A DNA stretch of 15,213 nt from SIG622 sp045596605 (GCA_045596605.1 JAZOCR010000041.1:1-15213), one strand, 5' to 3'. Shown: positions 7,839 to 15,197, numbered from the stretch's first letter. The notes: a model not told the origin generated them from the letters alone. A program made the numbers and translations.

Positions 7839-8126
7839 TAATATTCTTCATCGCAGACTCCCCTTGCCGTAAGCCTTGGTAAATGGCGATTCTTTGCCGA
7901 AGTAAACCACTGAAATAAAGCTACCGCTAAACTTCATTTTGCACATCATTCATAACGCTAAAAACTCATAGCGCGAATCACACTTTGCGTAAAATACTCT
8001 CAAAGTGCCGTACAAATTGCGACTGCGCTCCGCACAGTCCTTCGTCATTTTGCTTTTCAACAGAGAAAGTCACAGAAATTCTCCTGCCACATTTCACGTA
8101 CACCGAAGCCTAAAAAAACGGTTCGG
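7839..8126. repeat. Putative dispersed, hairpin-rich intergenic repeat element
   Basis: This stretch has no credible protein gene but is dense in short inverted repeats: CGCTA/TAGCG (7956-7960, 7969-7973), CACTTTG/CAAAGTG (7981-7987, 8001-8007), an interrupted GACTG/CAGTC stem (8021-8039), and CCGAA..CC/GGTTCGG with one bulged base (8103-8126). Read on the minus strand it gives a 32-codon frame (8048 to 7950) beginning MTKDCAERSRN. On the plus strand a stop-bounded frame includes LGKWRFFAEVNH (about 7875-7910). I associate both peptide strings with spurious small ORFs scattered in other clostridial genomes, which would make this a repeat family. That is recollection, not a search. The edges are guesses. 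Confidence 0.4.
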
Positions 8127-8137
8127 GGACGCCTGCG

Positions 8138-8152
8138 GCTCTAAAAAAGAGC
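8138..8152. other. Small A/T-loop hairpin
   Basis: GCTCT and AGAGC pair across a five-A loop. On the minus strand the loop reads as part of a run of T's just beyond the long 8160-8218 hairpin, so it could mark the end of a minus-strand transcript. The element is small and may be incidental. Confidence 0.3.
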
Positions 8153-8265
8153 TTTACCGAAGCAGAAAGCCGAGTAAAGATTCAAGGAGAAATCGAGTCC
8201 TTACCCGACTTTCTGCTTTTTTCTTTTCTGCGTCTTTTTGCTTCGAAAGTAGTTTATGCAAAGGT
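8143..8265 (-). ncRNA. Candidate structured small RNA
   Basis: On the minus strand the arms 8218-8198 and 8180-8160 pair for 21 bp around a 17-nt loop, with three G-U pairs. The same positions read on the plus strand give C-A mismatches, so the fold fits minus-strand RNA better. A possible promoter lies just upstream (8272-8300) and a run of six T's follows at 8148-8143. Together they would give a transcript of roughly 120 nt. No known RNA family was recognised. The alternative is a hairpin terminator for plus-strand read-through, since TTTTTT also follows the stem on that strand (8217-8222). Confidence 0.3.
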
Positions 8266-8271
8266 ACGATA

Positions 8272-8300
8272 TTTATAAGTGGTATTTTGTGGAAATACAA
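8272..8300 (-). promoter_or_regulatory. Possible sigma-A promoter, minus strand
   Basis: On the minus strand TTGTAT (8300-8295) and TATAAA (8277-8272) are 17 nt apart. The -10 box is a good match and the -35 box a poor one (three of six). In AT-rich spacer DNA such pairs arise by chance. It is noted because it points at the long hairpin downstream. Confidence 0.25.
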
Positions 8301-8334
8301 GAAAAAGGTGCTGTACCAAAAACTGATACAGCAC
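8301..8334 (-). terminator. Rho-independent terminator of the seven-gene minus-strand operon
   Basis: On the minus strand GTGCTGTA pairs with TACAGCAC (8334-8327 with 8315-8308), extended by a G-U and a C-G pair to a 10-bp stem with a 7-nt loop. It is followed by CCTTTTTC. It lies 6 nt beyond the pdp stop codon and faces the pilus-operon terminator across the spacer. Confidence 0.88.
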
Positions 8335-8340
8335 GAAGTT

Positions 8341-9642
8341 TTATTTTATCGTTTCGTATATGTGCGGCTTCTTTTTCGGGGCTTCTTTGCCGAAAGTAAG
8401 CGCCGTGAGATACTGCTTTTCTGCATTTTCAAAAAGTGCCACGTCGTTTGCAAAAAGCGTGCATATTACATCGCCTATCTGCACCTTGTCCCCTACCTTC
8501 GCAGAGATAACAAGTCCTGCATCGTAGTCAATTTCGTCTTCCTTGGTTTTTCTGCCGGCGCCCAGAAGCATTGCGGCAATGCCAATTTTTTCGGTGTCCA
8601 TTGCGGTAATATATCCGCTTTCCGTTGCAGTTATATCATGGCTGTATTTTGCCTTTCGGAAATTATCGGTGTTTTCTATTACCGACACGTCACCGCCCTG
8701 AACACTTATCCACTCTTTCATTTTTTCAAATGCTCTGCCGCTTTCCACAGCGTCTTTTGCCATATCATACGCTTTGTCAAATTCCACATCAAGACAGAGT
8801 GAAAGCATATTTGCAGAAAGCTCAAGACATACTTCATATAGGTCAGAGGGACCTTTGCCACGAAGAACTTCAACAGCCTCAATAACCTCAAGTGAGTTTC
8901 CGACGGCATTTCCGAGCGGCACGTCCATATCCGTAATAAGCGCCGTCATATTTCTGCCACAGCTTTTGCCGATTTCTACCATTTCAGAAGCAAGTCTTTT
9001 TGCTTCCTCGGGAGTTTTAAGAAATGCACCGCTTCCACACTTTACGTCAAGAACTATGCTTTTTGAGCCTGCAGCAATTTTTTTTGACATGACGCTTGAA
9101 GCTATAAGAGGCACAGAATCGATAGTTGCCGTAACGTCACGCAGTGCGTACAGCTTTTTGTCGCAGGGTGTAAGATTTTCGCTTTGTCCTATAACGCATA
9201 TGCCTGCATCTTTACTCTGTCGCATAAACTCACTGCCTGAAAGTGATACACGAAAGCCGGGTATAGATTCGAGTTTATCAATAGTTCCACCGGTATGGCC
9301 AAGACCTCTGCCGGACATTTTTGCAATTATTCCGCCACAAGAGGCAACTATCGGTGCAACTATAAGAGTTGTCTTATCCCCTACACCACCTGTTGAATGC
9401 TTATCAACAGTTTTCTCTCCCAACGCTGACAAATCAAGCATTTCGCCTGAATTTGCCATACACTCGGTAAGGTATGCGGTTTCCTCTTTTGTCATTCCTT
9501 TAAAATAAATCGCCATGGCAAGTGCGGAAGCCTGATAGTCGGGTATCTGACCACAGCTGTAGCCGTCAACGAAATACTTTATTTCTTCCTTTGCAAGTAC
9601 TTCTCCATCACGCTTTTTCTTTATTATATCAAACATTCTCAT
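8341..9642 (-). CDS. pdp: Pyrimidine-nucleoside phosphorylase
   Basis: This 433-residue cytosolic enzyme splits uridine, deoxyuridine or thymidine with phosphate to the free base and (deoxy)ribose 1-phosphate. It belongs to the thymidine/pyrimidine phosphorylase family. The signature KHSTGGVGDKTTLIVAP and SGRGLGHTGGTIDKLE (phosphate and nucleoside binding) is intact, as are ALRDVTATIDS, SKKIAAGS and DVKCGSGAF. The glycine-rich C-terminal domain is complete. The length matches the usual 430-440. The start at 9642 gives MRMFDIIKKKRDGE, as in Bacillus Pdp. A GTG three codons further out (9651) is really part of the GAGGTG ribosome site. It is last in the operon, 24 nt after cdd, whose product (uridine from cytidine) is its substrate. 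The broader-specificity Pdp name is preferred to DeoA by lineage, but sequence alone does not settle it. Confidence 0.93.
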   Translation of the reverse strand: MRMFDIIKKKRDGEVLAKEEIKYFVDGYSCGQIPDYQASALAMAIYFKGMTKEETAYLTECMANSGEMLDLSALGEKTVDKHSTGGVGDKTTLIVAPIVASCGGIIAKMSGRGLGHTGGTIDKLESIPGFRVSLSGSEFMRQSKDAGICVIGQSENLTPCDKKLYALRDVTATIDSVPLIASSVMSKKIAAGSKSIVLDVKCGSGAFLKTPEEAKRLASEMVEIGKSCGRNMTALITDMDVPLGNAVGNSLEVIEAVEVLRGKGPSDLYEVCLELSANMLSLCLDVEFDKAYDMAKDAVESGRAFEKMKEWISVQGGDVSVIENTDNFRKAKYSHDITATESGYITAMDTEKIGIAAMLLGAGRKTKEDEIDYDAGLVISAKVGDKVQIGDVICTLFANDVALFENAEKQYLTALTFGKEAPKKKPHIYETIK

Positions 9643-9648
9643 AACATG

Positions 9649-9654
9649 CACCTC
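9649..9654 (-). promoter_or_regulatory. Ribosome binding site fixing the pdp start
   Basis: GAGGTG on the minus strand lies 6 nt before the ATG at 9642. The alternative GTG start at 9651 falls inside this site and has no site of its own, so ATG 9642 is chosen. Confidence 0.75.
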
Positions 9655-9666
9655 ACAGATTACGGC

Positions 9667-10080
9667 TTATTTAAGGCTTTCTTTGCCAAAGCTATAGGGT
9701 ACAAGCTCAGAGAGGGTATGAACCTCAAAGCCGTCTTTTTTCCCGAAAATCACCTTAAAGCTTTCCGGCTCACAGAATTCAAGCATCACCTGGCGGCAGA
9801 CACCGCAGGGAGCCGCATAATCAGTAGCATCTCCATTCTTGCCACCGACAATGGCAATCGCTAAAAATTCCTTCTCACCATCGCTTACAGCTTTAAAAAA
9901 TGCTACTCTTTCGGCACAAACCGTAGGAGTATATGAAGCATTCTCAATATTACAGCCAAGATAAACATTACCGCTTTTACAAAGAAGCGCTGCACCAACG
10001 GCATAGCCTGAATACGTGCAATAGGAATTTTTCATAGCTTCAAGTGCAAGATCTACCAGCTTCTGTTCAGAATAAGTCAT
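9667..10080 (-). CDS. cdd: Cytidine deaminase
   Basis: This 137-residue zinc enzyme converts cytidine or deoxycytidine to uridine or deoxyuridine plus ammonia in pyrimidine salvage. The family motif is clear: Cys55-Ala-Glu57 (TVCAERVAFFKA), with Glu57 the catalytic proton shuttle, and PCGVCRQV with zinc ligands Cys92 and Cys95. The early YSGYAVGAAL and CNIENASY substrate-site motifs are also present. The length is that of the homotetrameric short-form enzyme of Gram-positives. A GGAG site lies 6 nt before the ATG. It follows the M16 peptidase gene by 16 nt and precedes pdp, so the two salvage steps are made together. The assignment is secure. Confidence 0.96.
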   Translation of the reverse strand: MTYSEQKLVDLALEAMKNSYCTYSGYAVGAALLCKSGNVYLGCNIENASYTPTVCAERVAFFKAVSDGEKEFLAIAIVGGKNGDATDYAAPCGVCRQVMLEFCEPESFKVIFGKKDGFEVHTLSELVPYSFGKESLK

Positions 10081-10096
10081 TTTGTTCTCCGCTTTC

Positions 10097-11365
10097 TCAC
10101 AGTGTTTTTATAATTTCTCTGATTTTTTCCGTATCAAGCTTCTTTTTGTTATCCTTAAAGGTTAATACAAGGTTATCTGCAGTAAAGATTTCCCGGACAA
10201 TCTGCGTCATACGCTTCGGCGTTACGTCTTCAAAGGATTTTTTTCTTTCATCAAGAGAAATGAACTCTTTGCCCATAATTTTATACTCATATCCAAGCTG
10301 AAACCCGAGCTCCTCCGGCTCGTCAAGAAGTATTCCCGCATTGAAAATATACGCAGGCTTTGTAAGCGAAAGCTCGTCCGTAATACCGTCTTTAAGCTTC
10401 CTGCACACCTCGACTACCTTTTCAACTGATTTTATAACGTCCTTAGCGGAAACCTCGTAAAGAAAACTCAGGGTTCCTATATTATTATACCTTTCAATTG
10501 ACGCATCATAGCTGTAAACCATTCCCGATTCGTCGGAAAGCGCTTTAAACAGCTTTGAGCATTCACCGGTAAAAAGGATATCATAAAGAAGATAAAGCTC
10601 TGCCGACGTATACCTTTCAGAGAACATGTCAAAGGAAAAACGCACTATATGCTCGGTGGAGTTTTTGACGTAAACCTCACCGTTTCTTTTTGCAAATCCA
10701 AGCGGTACTTCCGCTATGTTTTCCGCCTTTTTTATGCCCCCATGCAGTTTTTTCTCACCGACAAGCCTTGATATATATTCAAGGTCACCATCGCCATAAT
10801 TTCCTGTAACGTAAAAGAAAATATTATCGGGTGAAAGCAGTTCTTTTTGTGCATTTCTAAGGGCTGTCTGCCCTATTTTGTCAAGCACCGAATTTTTCCC
10901 CAGAATAGTGTTTTCAAGGCTTGTGCCCTTCCATATTATTTTCTGAGAAAAATATTCAAGAGAATTTTTTTCATCACTTTCACGAAGCTCGCTTTTTATT
11001 CTTTTTCTTTCAATGTCAATTTCAGACTTGCTTACCGAAAAAGGTGTGAAAATCTCACAGAGTATTTCTGCACTCTCACGGAATTTTTCGCTGCTTCCGG
11101 TAAATTTGAACTGAATAAATTCCTTGTACGTTACGGCGTTTATTGTAATTCCAAGCATATCTGCACGTCTGTAAAGCTCGCCACCAAGAGCGTTATTTAT
11201 GCTTCTGAACGCAGTATGCTCAAAAAAGTGAGATATGCCGTTATTATCTGCATTTTCATAAAGGGGTCCAGCCTTTACATAAAGGCAAAGACAAAAGGAA
11301 TGAAGTGCAGGATTTTTATATCCGTATATCCGGACACCGTTTTTGCTTACGATTTTTTGTTCCAT
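10097..11365 (-). CDS. M16-family zinc metallopeptidase (insulinase-like)
   Basis: This 422-residue protein has the inverted zinc motif HxxEH at His46-Phe-Phe-Glu49-His50 (ISHFFEHTAF) and the third zinc ligand candidate Glu126 in IKSELRESDE, 76 residues on, as expected for an active M16 peptidase. The N-terminal half is the catalytic M16 domain. The C-terminal half, with YLLYDILFTGECSKLFKAL, is the inactive partner domain seen in half-size bacterial M16 proteins. No signal peptide is seen, so it is probably cytosolic. The substrate is unknown; relatives act on peptides. Many Firmicutes carry two adjacent M16 genes (as Bacillus ymfF/ymfH), but only one is here, between the exonuclease and cdd genes with gaps of 13 and 16 nt. 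The ribosome site is weak (GAGAGAA). Confidence 0.9.
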   Translation of the reverse strand: MEQKIVSKNGVRIYGYKNPALHSFCLCLYVKAGPLYENADNNGISHFFEHTAFRSINNALGGELYRRADMLGITINAVTYKEFIQFKFTGSSEKFRESAEILCEIFTPFSVSKSEIDIERKRIKSELRESDEKNSLEYFSQKIIWKGTSLENTILGKNSVLDKIGQTALRNAQKELLSPDNIFFYVTGNYGDGDLEYISRLVGEKKLHGGIKKAENIAEVPLGFAKRNGEVYVKNSTEHIVRFSFDMFSERYTSAELYLLYDILFTGECSKLFKALSDESGMVYSYDASIERYNNIGTLSFLYEVSAKDVIKSVEKVVEVCRKLKDGITDELSLTKPAYIFNAGILLDEPEELGFQLGYEYKIMGKEFISLDERKKSFEDVTPKRMTQIVREIFTADNLVLTFKDNKKKLDTEKIREIIKTL

Positions 11366-11378
11366 CTATTCTCTCACA

Positions 11379-12368
11379 TTAAAGCTCTGTCTTTGAAGCA
11401 CCGTCTGACTCGGTTGCTTCGGTCTTAAACTTTTCAGTCTCTTTTTGCTTTGCTGTCTTTCTGAGCTGTTTTTCTACTTCCTTCATAACCAATGAATCAT
11501 ACAGCTCTCTGTCCTTATCCTTACATTCCCTTACCGTGCGGTAAACGGTTTTAGTACCGTCATTTGCATCGGCAACACGGATTTTTATGCAGAATTCGCC
11601 GTGCTCATTACATTTTGCAAGACTTACGCTCTTATATCTACCCGCACGTACATAAGGTGAAATCTCATTCATTTTTTTATCACACACAGGACAGCACGGA
11701 CTGCATATCTCTCTCTTTGAAAATGCGGCTCTTCTGCTGCGAAGTCCCGTAAATACTGATTTCCCGTTATCGCTTCCGCAAAGAGCGCATTTCGCACCTG
11801 GATACTGGGCAATACCTTTTTCAAGGTCAAGCTTTCTCGCTATCATTGCGGTATAATAGGCATCATTCAGCGCATCGTGGGCTTTAAGGGTGTTTTCTAT
11901 GCTGAAATATTCCGTTGCTGCAGAAAGGGATTTCTGATTACTTCCTGTGTCCGTCTGCATATTGAAAAGCACCTGAAGATTATACCAGGTTTTGCAAAAA
12001 TCAAAGTTTACACCGTTAACACGGCAATTTTGACGAAGAACTCTTATATCGTCAACTCCCCATGTAAGAAAAACCGCTTCCGGCTCACACCATGCAACAA
12101 ATTTTTCTATACACTCGGAAAATCCGGGAGCATTTTCAAGCATCTCTCCCGTAATTCCGGTAAGCTCTGACACCTTGCTATTCATTTTCGTGTATATTTT
12201 AGGCTTTATTTCTGTTTTGAACATACTTTCAATCGCAAGGTTTTCACCCAGCTTTACAGCACCAATCTGTATTATTTCTCCGGAAAAACGCTTTCCGTCA
12301 TCAAGTATTTTCGTCTTGCTTGAAACCTGAGCCTGATTCCACTCAAGGTCAATTGCTATATATTTCAT
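11379..12368 (-). CDS. DEDDh 3'-5' exonuclease with Cys-rich C-terminal region
   Basis: This 329-residue protein has an N-terminal DnaQ/KapD-like exonuclease domain (about 1-180). Catalytic residues are Asp7 and Glu9 in IAIDLEWN, Asp106 in WGVDDIRVL, and His164 and Asp169 in AHDALNDA, so the DEDDh set is complete. It should remove nucleotides from the 3' end of RNA or DNA. Beyond it lie paired cysteines: CALC (194-197), CSPCCPVC (222-229), and C253, H256 and C260 in AKCNEHGEFC. These look like one or two zinc-ribbon-like units (inference). The last 35 residues are Lys/Glu-rich and probably disordered. It sits 46 nt after the DUF3006 gene and 13 nt before the M16 gene. The role could be RNA turnover or DNA repair; the substrate cannot be read from sequence. 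Confidence 0.88.
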   Translation of the reverse strand: MKYIAIDLEWNQAQVSSKTKILDDGKRFSGEIIQIGAVKLGENLAIESMFKTEIKPKIYTKMNSKVSELTGITGEMLENAPGFSECIEKFVAWCEPEAVFLTWGVDDIRVLRQNCRVNGVNFDFCKTWYNLQVLFNMQTDTGSNQKSLSAATEYFSIENTLKAHDALNDAYYTAMIARKLDLEKGIAQYPGAKCALCGSDNGKSVFTGLRSRRAAFSKREICSPCCPVCDKKMNEISPYVRAGRYKSVSLAKCNEHGEFCIKIRVADANDGTKTVYRTVRECKDKDRELYDSLVMKEVEKQLRKTAKQKETEKFKTEATESDGASKTEL

Positions 12369-12414
12369 TTCCCGAACTGTAACCTTTCTGATTTATGCAC
12401 ACTTAAAATGCTTA

Positions 12415-12585
12415 CTATTTTATACTGTATGAGAACATTTCATATACAAGCTCTGTTCCCTCGTCAATCTCCATAGGCAAAAGTGCTCTTGCAACGAGAA
12501 TTTCATCAAAGCTTCCGTCGTCGGTTCGCACGAGTACTGCATAATCACCGTCTATTCTTTTAACCCTATATTCTGCTCTTTCCAT
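12415..12585 (-). CDS. DUF3006-family small protein
   Basis: This 56-residue frame starts at ATG 12585 and stops at TAG 12415. It reads MERAEYRVKRIDGDYAVLV, then DDG, VARALLP and DEGTELVYE. The order RIDGDYAVL, acidic turn, ALLP, EGxEL matches the small DUF3006 proteins of Firmicutes, which are predicted compact beta proteins of unknown function; family membership is by eye. It sits 9 nt after the rqcH stop and 46 nt before the exonuclease, on the same strand and with a GAGAGTGCGGA stretch before its ATG, so it is probably translated from the operon message. It has no signal peptide or membrane segment. It is easily missed because of its length. Confidence 0.8.
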   Translation of the reverse strand: MERAEYRVKRIDGDYAVLVRTDDGSFDEILVARALLPMEIDEGTELVYEMFSYSIK

Positions 12586-12594
12586 TCCGCACTC

Positions 12595-14412
12595 TCATTT
12601 CGATACTTTAAGCTTTTCCACAGCTTCTTTGTCTGCGGTGACGTACGCTGTAAAGTTGGTTTCGTATATTACAAAGCCGGGCTTTGAGCCTGACGGCTTT
12701 TTTACGTTTCTTATTCTCGTATAATCAACGGGGACTCCCGGCATATCCTTGCCCTTTGAGTAATATGCCGCAATAAGTGCCGCTTCCGTGTAATCCTTTG
12801 CAGACGGCTCATCCTTTCCGCAAAGCATTACGGTATGAGAGCCCGGCATTCCTTTAACGTGAAACCACATATCGTTTTTGTCCGCAAGAACTGTGGTAAG
12901 ATAATCGTTCTGAAGGTTGTTTTTACCGCAGAGAATTCTGTATCCACCGCCGGATTTGAACTCCATAAGGTCATAGGTCTTCTTCATTTTCTGCTTTCTT
13001 GCGTTTTTGTTCTTTGTGCGACTGCCAAACATTGCTTCAAGCTTTTTACCATATCCTGAAAGTGAAAGCTCTTCACGGATTTCCGCAATATCCCTCTCAC
13101 CTGTAGCTTTTGTAAAGCTTTCAAAAATTGTGTCGATATACTCCAGTTCTTCCCTTGCACTTTTTATCTGCTGTGCCAGCTGAATTTCACGGTTTTTTGC
13201 CTTGTTATAAAGCTTATAGTATTTCTGGGCATTCTGCGACGGCGTAAGATTTATTTCAAGTGGAACTTCAACTTCCTTACCGTTTCCGTTTTCATCAAGG
13301 TCGGTGTAGTCAACGAGCCTTGCAAGGGTATCTCCCTTTTTCAGCATATACATATAACCTGTAATAAGGTCGCCGTAAAGTCGGTACTTATCCCTCATAG
13401 CGCACTCTTCAAGGTCTTTTTCCTGAAGTGAAATCTTTTTTGTAATTCTTGCGCTTGCGCTTGAGAGAAGCCTTAGAATATCCTGGCTTTTTCTTTTTAT
13501 GCTTTCGTTTTTATCCTTTTCAAAGGAAAATCTGTCAAGAAGCTGTCCAAAGCTGTCGCATTTTACACATACTGCAGAAAGTCCGTATTGCCATATTTCG
13601 CAGAAAGAATATTCAAGGGGCTTTTTGTCTGTGTCGTAAAGAATATATGGCTCAAAATTTCCACTCTTAACCCTCGCATATGTTTCGGAAAAATGAAACC
13701 ACAGCTTTTCCGGGTCAACATCTGCAAGTCTTATTTTAACGCTTTTTGTGGCTCTGTAGGAAATTTCCCTTGCGATAAGCGGAGAAAGTCCACGATAGCT
13801 TGCAATAAGATATTTATCCACCGCTGTTTCGGAAAAGCCGTTTTCAAAATCCCTTTCAAGCTTTTCCATAAACTCATTTTTGGTAACCTCAAGAGTATCA
13901 AGCTTACCCTCCTGCTGTGGTGGAAGCTCGTAGGGAAATCCCGGAAGTATCTGTCTTTTTGCTTTAACTGACAAATCAACGTATCTTATGGCAGAAAGCA
14001 CACACCGCTTCTCATCAAGCAGTATTATGTTGCTGTAAGTTCCCATAATTTCAACGATTATTGCCTTTTCGCTCTTGAAGCCCATTTCATCGTGAGAGCT
14101 TACCCCTATTTCTATTGCACGCTCAAAGCCGAGCTGTTTTATATAAGTAATATGTCCACCTACAAGGTGCTTACGAAGAAGCATACAGAACATAGGAGGC
14201 ACAGCAGGGTTTTCACGCTCAATTTCCGTAAAAGCAAAGCGTGAAGCACCGGAAGCCGCAGACAAAAGCAGCTTTCGGTTTACATTACCGCATTTCAGAC
14301 CGAAAATTACAATGTCCTTTTCCGGTTGGTATATTTTATCTATTCTTGCGCCCACTGCATTATCTGAAAGCTCTTTTGTTACAGCGGCGGTAAATCCTGC
14401 GTCAAAGGGCAT
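12595..14412 (-). CDS. rqcH: Rqc2/NEMF homologue RqcH (NFACT protein)
   Basis: This 605-residue protein has the NFACT layout: NFACT-N (about 1-210) with MPFDAGFTAAVTKEL, NPAVPPMFCMLLRKHLVGG and EIMGTYSNIILLDE; helical middle and coiled-coil region (about 290-445); and NFACT-R (about 480-595) with MWFHVKGMPGSHTVML and the C-terminal VIYETNFTAYV. In the known pathway RqcH binds the stalled 50S subunit with peptidyl-tRNA and recruits tRNA-Ala to add C-terminal alanine tails that mark nascent chains for degradation. The Asp97-Arg98 pair described in Bacillus is Glu97-Arg98 here (GFERAIEI), a conservative change. Such proteins were formerly named fibronectin-binding FbpA, but there is no signal peptide. 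GGAGGAAACT precedes the ATG, a strong ribosome site. It follows the nif3-like gene by 29 nt. Confidence 0.95.
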   Translation of the reverse strand: MPFDAGFTAAVTKELSDNAVGARIDKIYQPEKDIVIFGLKCGNVNRKLLLSAASGASRFAFTEIERENPAVPPMFCMLLRKHLVGGHITYIKQLGFERAIEIGVSSHDEMGFKSEKAIIVEIMGTYSNIILLDEKRCVLSAIRYVDLSVKAKRQILPGFPYELPPQQEGKLDTLEVTKNEFMEKLERDFENGFSETAVDKYLIASYRGLSPLIAREISYRATKSVKIRLADVDPEKLWFHFSETYARVKSGNFEPYILYDTDKKPLEYSFCEIWQYGLSAVCVKCDSFGQLLDRFSFEKDKNESIKRKSQDILRLLSSASARITKKISLQEKDLEECAMRDKYRLYGDLITGYMYMLKKGDTLARLVDYTDLDENGNGKEVEVPLEINLTPSQNAQKYYKLYNKAKNREIQLAQQIKSAREELEYIDTIFESFTKATGERDIAEIREELSLSGYGKKLEAMFGSRTKNKNARKQKMKKTYDLMEFKSGGGYRILCGKNNLQNDYLTTVLADKNDMWFHVKGMPGSHTVMLCGKDEPSAKDYTEAALIAAYYSKGKDMPGVPVDYTRIRNVKKPSGSKPGFVIYETNFTAYVTADKEAVEKLKVSK

Positions 14413-14441
14413 AGTTTCCTCCGTAGATATGGGTTAAAAAA

Positions 14442-15197
14442 TCAAAAGGTAAAAAAGGGACATCCTACGTCAAAGCACTCAAAGCTTACGCCTGTAAATT
14501 CCGCTTCAAGAAGAGATTTCAGTTTGTAAATTACAGGGTTTTCCGTATGGTAATGTCCTGCATCAAACACGGCTATTCCGAGATTTTTAGCATCAATAAA
14601 GGTGTTGTGTGAAAAATCTGCACTGACATATGCATCGGCGCACATAGAGGCTTCAAAAAGGAAATCCTTGCCTGCACCGCCACAAAGGGCAACTGTTTTG
14701 ATTTTTGCACCTTTTTCAAAATATGCCTTTATACATTCAAAGCCGAGTTTTTCCTTTATATATGTCGCAAACTCCTCACCGGACATAGCGCTGCAAAGCT
14801 CGCCTACGTAAAGAAATTCGCCTTTCTTCTCTACATTTGAAAGTCCCAGCACTTCTGCAAGCACACAGTTTACACCGCCGTCCGCTTTATCGAGCCTTGT
14901 ATGGTATGAAAGCACTGAAATTCCGTGCTTTACAAGTAGCTCAATTTCGGAAAACGCTTCTCCGGAAAGAAATTTCAAGGGCTTAAAGATAAAGGGATGA
15001 TGGGTAATAATAAGGTCTGCGCCTATTTCTATTGCCTTTTCTATTGCCGGAAGATTTACTTCAAGGCAGATAAGCGCACACTTAACATTTTTTTCTGTAT
15101 CCTTACAAAGCATTACACCGTCATTGTCCCAGGACTCCGAAAGCTCCCTCGGTGCAAAAGTCGACATAAAGCTGTCAATGTTTTTTACTGTCGTCAT
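14442..15197 (-). CDS. Nif3-like dinuclear metal-centre protein
   Basis: This 251-residue protein of the NIF3/YbgI/YqfO family should form a toroidal hexamer with a two-metal site. Likely metal ligands are His66 and His67 in ITHHPFIFKPL, Asp103 in HTRLDKADGG, and His215 and Glu219 in GHYHTE. It is the short form, like E. coli YbgI, and lacks the inserted middle domain of the roughly 370-residue Bacillus YqfO. The biochemical role is not established; some family members are named GTP cyclohydrolase I type 2 on weak grounds. It starts at ATG 15197 with an AAGGAG site 6 nt before it, so the gene is complete. It is the first gene of the visible operon; a promoter or further genes would lie outside the window. 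In Firmicutes it often follows trmK, which cannot be checked here. Confidence 0.93.
   Translation of the reverse strand: MTTVKNIDSFMSTFAPRELSESWDNDGVMLCKDTEKNVKCALICLEVNLPAIEKAIEIGADLIITHHPFIFKPLKFLSGEAFSEIELLVKHGISVLSYHTRLDKADGGVNCVLAEVLGLSNVEKKGEFLYVGELCSAMSGEEFATYIKEKLGFECIKAYFEKGAKIKTVALCGGAGKDFLFEASMCADAYVSADFSHNTFIDAKNLGIAVFDAGHYHTENPVIYKLKSLLEAEFTGVSFECFDVGCPFFTF

Noticed and set aside
7758..7859. A minus-strand frame beginning MKNISNYFYNK preceded by GGGGAG
   Set aside because: It has a plausible ribosome site but runs through the pilus-operon terminator and into the sortase gene, encodes only about 28 residues, and resembles no family.
7950..8048. A 32-residue minus-strand frame beginning MTKDCAERSRN, as a real small protein
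   Set aside because: It has no good ribosome site and lies in hairpin-rich spacer with peptide-like frames on both strands, so a repeat element explains it better than a gene.
7839..8300. Integration or attachment site for the pilus genes
   Set aside because: No integrase, tRNA end or clear direct repeats were seen at both borders of the pilus operon, and the left border is outside the window.
8005..8802. A 265-codon open frame on the plus strand spanning the spacer and the end of pdp
   Set aside because: It runs antisense through the conserved end of pdp and through two terminator-like hairpins. It has no ribosome site, is rich in Phe, Arg and Cys, and shows no domain.
8774..9508. A 244-codon plus-strand frame inside pdp
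   Set aside because: It is antisense to the highly conserved pdp core, with Ser/Pro-rich shadow composition and no recognisable motif.
12595..14412. Fibronectin-binding surface adhesin (older annotation of this family)
   Set aside because: There is no signal peptide, sorting motif or membrane segment, and the domains match cytosolic ribosome-bound RqcH.
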